Origin: Clostridia bacterium
GTDB taxonomy: Bacteria; Bacillota; Clostridia; Christensenellales; Aristaeellaceae
NCBI GenBank assembly: GCA_017470945.1
Contig: JAFUXH010000003.1
Location: 1 to 34,704 of the forward strand
DNA: 34,704 nt
Direction of reading: 5' to 3'
Both the position numbers and the translations under genes were made by a program. Of the stretch, positions 26,019 through 33,300 are shown piece after piece. Each line of letters begins with the position of its first letter. Position 1 is the stretch's first letter. The notes beneath the pieces are model-generated. The model was not told the DNA's origin. It did not search any database and saw nothing but the letters and a program-made list of their open reading frames with translations.

Positions 26019-27557
26019 ATGAAAAAGCTCTTGTGTCTGCTGTTGGTCCTGTGCATGACGCCGCTTTTCGCTCTGGCGGACAGCAAAGACGTGCTGAACA
26101 CCGAAAGCGAATTGCCCATCGTGAAGGAGCCCATCACCCTGTCCATTTTCGGGAAGCAAGGCGCCATTCACGCCGAATGGTCCACCATGGATTTCTTCCA
26201 GAAATATCAGGAAATGACCGGCATCACCCTGGAATTCAACCAGGCGCCCTCCCAGGGCTACGATGAGGCCAAGGCCCTGATGTGGACCGACGACAAGTAC
26301 GACGATATGCTGGTGGCCCCCGCCCTCAGCGGCACCGAAATCATCAAGTACGGCGACGAGGGCGTGCTGATCCCCCTGGAGGATCTGCTGAAGGAATACG
26401 CCCCCAACTACACCGCCCTGATGGAAAAATATCCGGACGTGGAAGGCCGCATCACCGCGCCGGACGGCCACATTTACGCCCTGGCCGCCATCATTGCCGT
26501 CAACGCCGCCCGCACCGAAAAGATCTGGTGCAATACCGCCTGGCTTCAGGCGCTGAACCTGGAAGTGCCCACCACCTTCGATGAATTGGAAACCGTGCTG
26601 CGGGCCTTCAAAACCTACGACGCCAACAACAACGGCGAAGCGGACGAGATCCCCATCGCCGCCTCCGACCTGGGCATGTGGTTCGACACCGTGGCCGGCA
26701 TGTTTGGGCTGCAGTATCAGTTCGGCCAGGAAATGAACCTGAGCGAGGACGGCAAGACCCTGACCACCTGGCTGACCAGCGACGCCTTCAAGGAACTGCT
26801 GCAGTGGAGCAACAAGATGTACGAAGAGGGCCTGATGGACCCCGATATCTTCACCCAGGAGTATTCCAAATTCAACGCCAAGATGAGCGGCCAGATGATG
26901 GGCATCTTCTTCAATCAGGCCGACGACGCCTTTGATTCCACCAACTACATCGGCATCGCCCCCATGAGCGGCAAGAGCGATAAGATCTACGTTCAGAGCG
27001 GCCCCGTGGCCCGCGACATGGGCACCTTCGCCATCACCGCCGACTGCGAATATCCCGAAGCCGCCATGCGGTGGATCGACTATCTGTTCAGCGAAGAGGG
27101 CAGCTACCTGATGCGCTACGGCATCGAGGGCAAGACCTGGACCCGGGATGAAAACGGCTATCCCGTTTATGTGGATGGCATCCTGAACAATCCCAACGGC
27201 TCCGGCCCTACCATCGCCCAGTACACCATCTGGCCCGGCGGCGGCTCGCCCCAGTATCTGAACGACCGCAACTGCATCGCCGTGTGCTCCCCCACCACCC
27301 AGGCTGCCCAGGCCGCGCTGGATCCCTACATGGATTACGTGCTGTACGCCGAGCCCCTCTTTGACGCCGACGTGAACGAGCGCCTGCTGGTGCTGGATAC
27401 CGATATCACCACCTACATGAAGTCCAGCGCCGCCAAATTCATCCGCGGCGAAATGAGCTTCGACGAGTGGGATACCTACTGCCAGACCCTTGAAAACATG
27501 GGCCTGCAGGAGTGGGTCGGCATTTACCAGGATCGGCTGGACAGCTATCAGAAATAA
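26019..27557 (+). CDS. Extracellular sugar-binding protein of an ABC importer
   Basis: A 512-residue solute-binding protein of the CUT1/LplA type, which captures an oligosaccharide outside the cell and delivers it to the permeases encoded next. Residues 1-20 are a signal peptide, ending LFALA before Asp21. Unlike most Gram-positive binding proteins it has no convincing lipobox: the only Cys residues (6 and 12) are not preceded by Gly/Ala in the right context. Membrane tethering is therefore uncertain. Family features include MLVAPALSGTEI, EADEIPIAASD and RWIDYLFSEEGS. AAAGGAG precedes ATG 26019 by 11 bases. It is controlled by the operator-bearing promoter upstream and separated from the permeases by a strong hairpin. 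Confidence 0.91.
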   Translation: MKKLLCLLLVLCMTPLFALADSKDVLNTESELPIVKEPITLSIFGKQGAIHAEWSTMDFFQKYQEMTGITLEFNQAPSQGYDEAKALMWTDDKYDDMLVAPALSGTEIIKYGDEGVLIPLEDLLKEYAPNYTALMEKYPDVEGRITAPDGHIYALAAIIAVNAARTEKIWCNTAWLQALNLEVPTTFDELETVLRAFKTYDANNNGEADEIPIAASDLGMWFDTVAGMFGLQYQFGQEMNLSEDGKTLTTWLTSDAFKELLQWSNKMYEEGLMDPDIFTQEYSKFNAKMSGQMMGIFFNQADDAFDSTNYIGIAPMSGKSDKIYVQSGPVARDMGTFAITADCEYPEAAMRWIDYLFSEEGSYLMRYGIEGKTWTRDENGYPVYVDGILNNPNGSGPTIAQYTIWPGGGSPQYLNDRNCIAVCSPTTQAAQAALDPYMDYVLYAEPLFDADVNERLLVLDTDITTYMKSSAAKFIRGEMSFDEWDTYCQTLENMGLQEWVGIYQDRLDSYQK

Positions 27558-27589
27558 AACCGGCCGCCCGGCGCCATTCGTTTACAGGG

Positions 27590-27616
27590 GGGAGAGGGTT
27601 CGCCCTCTCCCTTTTT
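27590..27616 (+). terminator. Intercistronic terminator between the binding protein and permeases
   Basis: GGGAGAGGG (27590-27598) and CCCTCTCCC (27603-27611) form a perfect 9-base GC-rich stem around a TTCG tetraloop, followed by TTTTT (27612-27616). It lies inside an otherwise co-directional operon, so partial readthrough would give more binding protein than permease. Confidence 0.93.
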
Positions 27617-27639
27617 CGTTGAAGGAGGGATCGGTTTTC

Positions 27640-28584
27640 ATGTCTGTTCATCCCATCCCGAAAAAAAGCTGGGCCAGCCGCTTCCGCAAGGACGTGCTGA
27701 GCCGGTGGCAATTGCTGCTGCTGCTCGCGGTGCCCTTGGCCTGGTATATCATTTTTTGCTATGTGCCCATGTTCGGCGTGCAGCTGGCGTTCAAAAATTA
27801 CAAGGTGCGCCTGGGCATTTGGGACAGCCCCTGGGCCGAGCCCCTGATGCGCCACTTCACCCGCTATTTTTCCTCGTATTACGCCTGGAGCACCATTTGG
27901 AACACCCTGGCCATCAACCTGGGCTGCCTGGCCATCGGCTTCCCGGCGCCCATCCTGCTGGCGCTGGTGCTCAATGAGATCAACAGCCTGCGCTTCCGCA
28001 AGATCCTGCAGAACGTCACCTACATCCCCTACTTCCTGTCCATCGTGGTGGTGGTCAGCATGCTGAAGCTGTTCTGCGATCAGCGTTACGGCGTGGTGAA
28101 CCTGCTGATCCAGGCGCTGGGCATGAAGGCCATCCCCCTGATGGAATCGGAGCGGTATTTCCGCCCGCTGTACGTGATCAGCAACGTGTGGCAGAACATG
28201 GGCTGGAACGCCATCATTTATATCGCCGCCCTGGCGGGGGTGGATACGGCGCTGTACGAGGCCGCCACGGTGGACGGCGCTTCCCGGTGGCAGAAGATCG
28301 TGCACGTGTCGCTGCCCTGCATCCTGCCCACCATCGTGACCATGCTCATCCTGCGCATCGGCCAATTGATGACCATCGGCTTTGAAAAGGCCCTGCTGAT
28401 GCAAAACGACCTGAACATCGGCACCAGCGAGATCATATCCACCCTGGTATACAAAAACGGCATCCAGAAGGGCGATTACAGCTACGCCACCGCCGTGGGG
28501 CTGATGAATTCCGTGGTGAACCTGATCCTGATCGTGACGGCCAACGCCGTGTGCCGCCGCACGCTGGATGAAAGCTTATGGTGA
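27640..28584 (+). CDS. ABC sugar permease, LplB type
   Basis: First membrane subunit of the sugar importer, 314 residues with about six spans (for example LLLLLAVPLAWYIIFCYVP near the start). The ATPase-contact EAA loop is clear: EAATVDGASRWQKIVHVSLP. The frame is open further upstream, but ATG 27640 is preceded by AAGGAGGG at 10 bases and gives the family's normal N-terminus, so I use it. It is the LplB/CUT1 partner of the next gene. No ATPase gene is present in the window; such importers usually share a generic MsmX-like ATPase encoded elsewhere. Confidence 0.92.
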   Translation: MSVHPIPKKSWASRFRKDVLSRWQLLLLLAVPLAWYIIFCYVPMFGVQLAFKNYKVRLGIWDSPWAEPLMRHFTRYFSSYYAWSTIWNTLAINLGCLAIGFPAPILLALVLNEINSLRFRKILQNVTYIPYFLSIVVVVSMLKLFCDQRYGVVNLLIQALGMKAIPLMESERYFRPLYVISNVWQNMGWNAIIYIAALAGVDTALYEAATVDGASRWQKIVHVSLPCILPTIVTMLILRIGQLMTIGFEKALLMQNDLNIGTSEIISTLVYKNGIQKGDYSYATAVGLMNSVVNLILIVTANAVCRRTLDESLW

Positions 28585-28595
28585 GGTGAAACACG

Positions 28596-29504
28596 ATGAT
28601 GAAAACCGCTGCGCGTCACCCCGCTCACATCAAAGAATCCACCGGCGACCGCGTGTTCCAGGCAGTGATCCTTGTGATCGGCGTGCTGCTGATGATCGTG
28701 GTGGCGTACCCCTTATATTTTACAGTGATCGCCTCCTTTTCCAAGCCGGAGGACGTGCTGCTGGGCCGGGTGGTGTTCTGGCCCCGGAACATCTCCTTCG
28801 AAAGCTATGAAATGGTGATCGCCGAGCAAAGCATTTGGATGGGCTATGGCAACACCATCCTGTACACGGTGCTGGGCACCGTGCTGAACCTGATCCTGAC
28901 CACCATGATCGCCTACCCCCTGAGCTGCAAGGAAACCCCCTTCCGGGGCCCTTTGACCTTCGTGGCCTCCTTTACCATGCTGTTTTCCGGCGGGCTGATC
29001 CCCACCTATCTGCTGGTCAGGCAATTGGGCATGTATAACACCATTTGGGCCATGCTGCTGCCCACCGGCATCACCACCTACAACATGCTGGTGATGAAAA
29101 ACTTTTTCCAATCCTCCATCCCCGGGGAATTAAAGGAAGCCGCCCACCTGGACGGCTGCAACGATTTCCAAACCCTGTTCCACATCGTGCTGCCCCTGTC
29201 CGGCTCCATCATCGCCGTGATGGTGCTGTTTTACGCCGTGGCCCACTGGAACGAATATTTCAACGCCCTGATCTACCTGAAGGACCGGGGCCGGATGCCC
29301 CTGCAGGTGATCCTGCGGGAGATCCTGCTGCAGAACCAGGAATTGGCCACCGGCGACGGCACCGGGCTGTATGAAAAAATGATGGCCGCCGAAACCATGA
29401 AATACGCCATCATCATCATCGCCAGCGTGCCGGTGATCTGCCTGTATCCCTTCGTGCAGAAGCACTTCGTCAAGGGCGTGATGGTAGGCGCGATCAAGGG
29501 ATGA
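28596..29504 (+). CDS. ABC sugar permease, YtcP/LplC type
   Basis: Second membrane subunit of the importer, 302 residues, with about six spans. It starts 11 bases after the LplB-type gene, with GAGGTG 8 bases before ATG 28596. The EAA loop reads KEAAHLDGCNDFQTLFHIVL, followed by LPLSGSIIAVMVLFYAVAHW. The C-terminus (PFVQKHFVKGVMVGAIKG) is the standard ending of this family. Together with the binding protein and the LplB-type gene it forms one importer. Repeat copy C begins about 30 bases after the stop and may serve as the transcript end. Confidence 0.93.
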   Translation: MMKTAARHPAHIKESTGDRVFQAVILVIGVLLMIVVAYPLYFTVIASFSKPEDVLLGRVVFWPRNISFESYEMVIAEQSIWMGYGNTILYTVLGTVLNLILTTMIAYPLSCKETPFRGPLTFVASFTMLFSGGLIPTYLLVRQLGMYNTIWAMLLPTGITTYNMLVMKNFFQSSIPGELKEAAHLDGCNDFQTLFHIVLPLSGSIIAVMVLFYAVAHWNEYFNALIYLKDRGRMPLQVILREILLQNQELATGDGTGLYEKMMAAETMKYAIIIIASVPVICLYPFVQKHFVKGVMVGAIKG

Positions 29505-29537
29505 TCCTGAACGCGCGGAAGCACATTTCCATCCGAC

Positions 29538-29673
29538 AAACGCTGCCCTCCCGGCCGAAATGGAGCCGGAGGCGGACTCAAGCAAAGGGACCCGGTGCGG
29601 CTGATCCAGCCGACTTCCGGATCCCTCGATTCCGTTTTTCTCCGGCTCCGCTTCCCTCGGGCGGGCAGCGTTT
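29538..29673. repeat. Palindromic repeat element, copy C
   Basis: Outer arms AAACGCTGCCC (29538-29548) and GGGCAGCGTTT (29663-29673) pair, as do GGAGCCGGAG (29562-29571) and CTCCGGCTCC (29640-29649). The centre is CGGCTGATCCAGCCG (29598-29612), and the CGATTCCG-flanked GGATCC segment matches copies A and B in reverse orientation. It occupies the space between two convergent operons and may terminate both. The remainder of 29505-29735 holds nothing I can support. Confidence 0.85.
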
Positions 29674-29735
29674 ATCATTTTCCGATCCGAATGCCAAAGC
29701 GGCTTCCGGTATCCGTTGCTGTGAAACGGAAGGAA

Positions 29736-31223
29736 TTATGAATGAGAAAAGCTCATCTCCTGAATATCCAGGCTGCCTTCCCCCTGATATTGCAAGGATA
29801 AGGCACAGGTCCCGCGGGCGTTCAGCGGGATCGACACAGAATGCCAGGCCGTATCCGGATCAATGCCGACGGCCCCTTGCTGCTTTTCATCCAGCAGGAC
29901 GTGCAATTCGCCATGGGCCTGCCCGCGCAGGGTGATCGTCAACGTGGTATCCTCCTCCAAGGCAAAATATTTATACCTTACGCATGTGCCGTCTGCGATC
30001 CCGGAGATGAAATGCGCCTGCCCTTCATGGGTGATGTGCGGCATGGGCTCCCGGTAATCCTGCTGATCCGCGTGGGGCATATGCCCGTTGGTCAGATTGC
30101 AGCAGATGGAGGCGGGATAGACGCCTTCCGCGAGCAGCGGACCGCCGTTCAAACCGCAGGAGGTCATTTCCACCTGGGGGATCGAACCATCCGGCAGGAT
30201 GGTGATCTTCTCGGCGCAGCCCTGGCGGCTGAAGGTGTTCAGGTGCGTTTGGCGGTGATAAAAAACGTACCACTGCCCGTTGATCCGCGCGATGCTGCCG
30301 TGGTTGTTGCCCGTCATCATCAGGCGGTCTTCTTTTTTGCGCCCCTGCATACCGATATCGCCGTTGGAGACGAGCACGCCGCCGAACACGAAATCCCGGT
30401 CGGGACAGCGGCTGGTGGCGTAGCACAATTCGTGCTGGTGCTCGGAGGAATAGATGAAATAGTAGGTATCGCCGATCTTGCGGATGCTGCTGCCCTCAAA
30501 AAAGGCGTGGCCCGCAAAGCTGGTGCCGCCGGCGTCGAACTGGCCCGGCGCGATGCGCACAGGGCGGCGCTTGACGGTGAGCATATCGTTTTCCAGCTCC
30601 ACCGTGTTGGCCCCCATGATGCCCTCGGGGGTGCCATCGATCTCCTCGGCGGATTTTTCAAACAGCTGCATCATGACGGGCTTCAGCATGTTCATGGAAA
30701 CGCCGCCCGCGGGCACGCGCTCCGGCGGCACCGCCAGGGACCAGCCGTAATACAGCCGGATCACGCCGTCGTCGTTGATCACCGCCGGGTCGAAGGTGAT
30801 GAAGGTGGTAAGCGGCGTGCCGTCCGGGTTGCGCACGCAGCCGTGATAGGCAAAGGGCCCGTCGGGCCTGTCGCTGACCGCCGCGTGCAGATTCCCGGTA
30901 AACATCCCGCCGCCCGCCAGGGCGTAATACAGATAATATTTCCCGTCGTTGCCCCGCACGCAGTCCGGGGCGTACATGGCGTAGCCCCGCTGCTCGTTCC
31001 AGTCCGGGTCCTGCTTGGCGCGGTAGGCCACCCCGGGGCAGCTCCAATTCGTCAGATCATCCACCGGGGCCGACCAGACCTCGTAATCCAGCACGCAGAA
31101 ATCGTGCCCGCCCTCCTGATCGTGGGAACCGTACACATACACCCGGTCGCCGAACACGTGGGGCTCGCCGTCCGGGATGCACACGTTCAGGGGCAGATAG
31201 GGGTTATAAACCTGCCTTTTCAT
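29736..31223 (-). CDS. Glycoside hydrolase family 43-like protein
   Basis: A predicted inverting five-bladed beta-propeller hydrolase of 495 residues, typically an arabinofuranosidase or beta-xylosidase. The three GH43 acids are recognisable: base D18 in CIPDGEPHVFGD, pKa modulator D145 in FITFDPAVIND, and acid E243 in HAFFEGSSIRKIGD. DRVYVYGSHD is the first-blade motif. A C-terminal beta-rich region of roughly 130 residues resembles a CBM6-type or other carbohydrate-binding module. No signal peptide, so intracellular action on imported oligosaccharides is likely. ATG 31223 follows AGGAGG at 8 bases. It is the third gene of an operon with two sugar isomerase/epimerases. Substrate is not fixed by sequence. 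Confidence 0.9.
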   Translation of the reverse strand: MKRQVYNPYLPLNVCIPDGEPHVFGDRVYVYGSHDQEGGHDFCVLDYEVWSAPVDDLTNWSCPGVAYRAKQDPDWNEQRGYAMYAPDCVRGNDGKYYLYYALAGGGMFTGNLHAAVSDRPDGPFAYHGCVRNPDGTPLTTFITFDPAVINDDGVIRLYYGWSLAVPPERVPAGGVSMNMLKPVMMQLFEKSAEEIDGTPEGIMGANTVELENDMLTVKRRPVRIAPGQFDAGGTSFAGHAFFEGSSIRKIGDTYYFIYSSEHQHELCYATSRCPDRDFVFGGVLVSNGDIGMQGRKKEDRLMMTGNNHGSIARINGQWYVFYHRQTHLNTFSRQGCAEKITILPDGSIPQVEMTSCGLNGGPLLAEGVYPASICCNLTNGHMPHADQQDYREPMPHITHEGQAHFISGIADGTCVRYKYFALEEDTTLTITLRGQAHGELHVLLDEKQQGAVGIDPDTAWHSVSIPLNARGTCALSLQYQGEGSLDIQEMSFSHS

Positions 31224-31245
31224 TTCTGCTTCCTCCTGATATGGG

Positions 31246-32034
31246 TCATCCTTTTACGATGGATAACAGGTTTTGATAGCCCACCCGAATATCCTCCAGC
31301 ATATTTCCGGCGCTTTGATCCTGGTCGATCAACACCACGCCGTTGAAATGCCGAAACGAGGGGATCATATCCAGGATCGCTTTCGTTTGGATCCATCCTT
31401 CGCCAATGGGGGCGAAAAATTCCTTGGGCATATTGTTCCAGGTGTATTGCCGGGCGCCGGGATAAAAATCCTTACAATGGATTTCGACAACGCGATCCGC
31501 ATATCGCCGCGCAATGGCGATTTCATCCCCCACGATGCCCGCCCAGCCGATATCCAGCTGTAAACCGACGGCATCCTCCGCCGCTTCAAAAATCACGTCC
31601 AGGATCGTCTGATCGGAATGCGGGACGGGCTCGAATTCCATGGTGTGGTTGTGATACAGGATGGAAATTCCCTCTTCCCTGATTTCCCTTGCGGCCTTTC
31701 CCAAAATCGATCCGCAGCGCCGGCCGTCCCCCTCCGTTTCGGTCAAACCGCTGAAAATGAACGTGGAAATGCCGGTATGCCGATGCAGCGCCAGAAGCGT
31801 TTCTCCGATCTTTTCTTCTTCCTTCAAAAGCCAAGGGGTAACATGGGCCGACGGAAGCGAAAACCCGTATTCCCGCCACAGATTGAACAGGGGGTTCGGT
31901 CTGGAAAAATCAAAATCCTGCAAATCGATGAAGGGCTCAATCACGCTGATCCCTCTATCCCGCAGCGCTTGAAAAATTGCGCGCGGGCTTTGCCTAATTT
32001 CTTCTCTCATGCCGTAAAGCTGTACGCCAATCAT
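31246..32034 (-). CDS. Sugar phosphate isomerase/epimerase (TIM barrel), copy 1
   Basis: A 262-residue xylose-isomerase-like TIM-barrel (AP_endonuc_2) protein; relatives isomerise or epimerise sugars or sugar derivatives with a divalent metal. Likely metal ligands are in YHNHTMEFE (E133), LQLDIGWAG (D161), VEIHCKDF (H186) and VVLIDQDQS (D237). The last position is normally Glu (VEQD), so the Asp is a departure from the usual site. Its ATG overlaps the stop of the upstream gene by 4 bases, and the GH43 gene follows after 22 bases with its own AGGAGG. A role in processing the sugar released by GH43 is inferred from context only. Confidence 0.85.
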   Translation of the reverse strand: MIGVQLYGMREEIRQSPRAIFQALRDRGISVIEPFIDLQDFDFSRPNPLFNLWREYGFSLPSAHVTPWLLKEEEKIGETLLALHRHTGISTFIFSGLTETEGDGRRCGSILGKAAREIREEGISILYHNHTMEFEPVPHSDQTILDVIFEAAEDAVGLQLDIGWAGIVGDEIAIARRYADRVVEIHCKDFYPGARQYTWNNMPKEFFAPIGEGWIQTKAILDMIPSFRHFNGVVLIDQDQSAGNMLEDIRVGYQNLLSIVKG

Positions 32035-32888
32035 ATCCCATTCTCCTCTCCCAAAAACCGTTTCACATGCGCCAGATGCTCTTTCGGCCCGCTGACCGGT
32101 TCCGCGGGATGCGTATACTCAATAGCAAAAAGCCCATCGTATCCATCCCGCAGCAGGCGGCGGTATATCTCCATCACGGGGATCACCCCTTCGCCCCACA
32201 CCACGCACTGCATGCCCCGGCCATCCTGGGCTTTTTCCCAATAGGCTTCCCCCGCCGGGCCGCCCACCAGCGCGACATCCTTCAAATGGACGTGTACGGT
32301 AAACCGCTTTAACGCCTCATAGGCTTCGATGGGATCGTCGCCATGGGGCAGCATGTTGGCAGTATCAAAGACCAGGCCCAATCCCGGCACTGCTTGCAGC
32401 ACCCGCATGCAATCCGCGGTTCCGGAGAGACGGAAGAATTCGTGGGGCGTGGTTTCAAAGCAAATGGGCATGCCCTGTTTTTCCCCCGCTGCCACGGCGG
32501 CCTTGAAGCCGTCAATCATCCGGGCAAGCACGGCGTCGCGATCCATTTCTTTGGCCAATCGCACATCTTCCCCATCAGAAAAAGGCACGATCATCATGCG
32601 CTGGGCGTTCAGCGCCAACGCCGTCCGCAGCCCTCGATCCAACTGTGGCAGCCAATGCGCTTCCACCCGCAGAAAATCCACCGAAGCAATGTAGCAGGCC
32701 AGTTTCACGCCCGTTTCCCGTATGGCGTTTTGATAGATGGGGATATCCGCCTGGCTGATGTTCATCAAATCCACAAAGGGGATGCCCGCGTCTTTTGCCA
32801 GGCGCAGTACATCCCTGATCTCCATCGCGCCGCATTGGAGATCGGGGGCAATATTGAAGGTCATCAGGCTCATTCTGTCTTTTTTCAT
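32031..32888 (-). CDS. Sugar phosphate isomerase/epimerase (TIM barrel), copy 2
   Basis: A 285-residue member of the same fold as the next gene, but only distantly similar to it. Family landmarks include ICFETTPHEF (E145), GLVFDTANMLPHGDDP (D175), VHVHLKDVAL (H201) and FAIEYTHPAEP near the C-terminus, giving the expected Glu, Asp, His, Glu ligands. ATG 32888 is chosen because GAGGTG lies 9 bases upstream; GTG 32900 overlaps that site. It is the first gene of the operon with copy 1 and the GH43 gene, and shares a 4-base stop/start overlap with copy 1. Two such enzymes side by side suggest successive steps or a heteromeric pair. The reaction is unknown. Confidence 0.86.
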   Translation of the reverse strand: MKKDRMSLMTFNIAPDLQCGAMEIRDVLRLAKDAGIPFVDLMNISQADIPIYQNAIRETGVKLACYIASVDFLRVEAHWLPQLDRGLRTALALNAQRMMIVPFSDGEDVRLAKEMDRDAVLARMIDGFKAAVAAGEKQGMPICFETTPHEFFRLSGTADCMRVLQAVPGLGLVFDTANMLPHGDDPIEAYEALKRFTVHVHLKDVALVGGPAGEAYWEKAQDGRGMQCVVWGEGVIPVMEIYRRLLRDGYDGLFAIEYTHPAEPVSGPKEHLAHVKRFLGEENGI

Positions 32889-33253
32889 GATGCGATCCAC
32901 CTCAAATCAATACGCCCTTGCCGGGCTTCCTGTTTGCTGCTTTTCAAAGCAGTCCTTCTGCGTTGATACCGTCAATGAACGGAAAATCTTCCTTCCCGCA
33001 GGCGGCTCGAAGCCGCTCTCCGATACCCCGCGGCGGCGGCGCTGAAAACGCATGGCAAAACGCCTTCGGGAAATCCTGCGTGTACAGTGATATTATATCA
33101 TTTGCGCGCGAAAAACACTTGCATGAATCCGACAGGATTTCCCACAGATCCGACGGATTTCATGCAAAAGAAAAGCCTTCCGGCACTTGAAATCGGCGTC
33201 CTTTTATCGGGGTCAATGGGGTTGTATATCTGATATGAATCCTCAAACGCTCA
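32889..33253. other. Gene-free regulatory spacer with inverted repeat and candidate promoter
   Basis: No gene is supportable here. On the minus strand TATAAT (33097-33092) is a candidate -10 for the epimerase-GH43 operon, with a weak -35 and a long leader of about 200 bases. Upstream, TTGCATGAATCCG (33119-33131) and CGGATTTCATGCAA (33154-33167) are near-perfect inverted arms. The inner parts form two direct copies of ATCCGAC-GGATTT, each itself a dyad. It looks like an operator for an unidentified regulator. The LacI-type ATATACACA operator is not found here. Confidence 0.5.
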
Positions 33254-33294
33254 AAAAACGAGGGTTTTTGCCCGAAAGCAAAACCCTCGTTTTT
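33254..33294. terminator. Bidirectional intrinsic terminator after the rhamnosidase gene
   Basis: AAAAACGAGGGTTTT (33254-33268) and AAAACCCTCGTTTTT (33280-33294) pair perfectly over 15 bases around a short GC/GC-closed loop. A/T runs lie on both sides. It begins 7 bases past the stop of the minus-strand GH78-like gene. Confidence 0.95.
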
Positions 33295-33300
33295 GATTTC

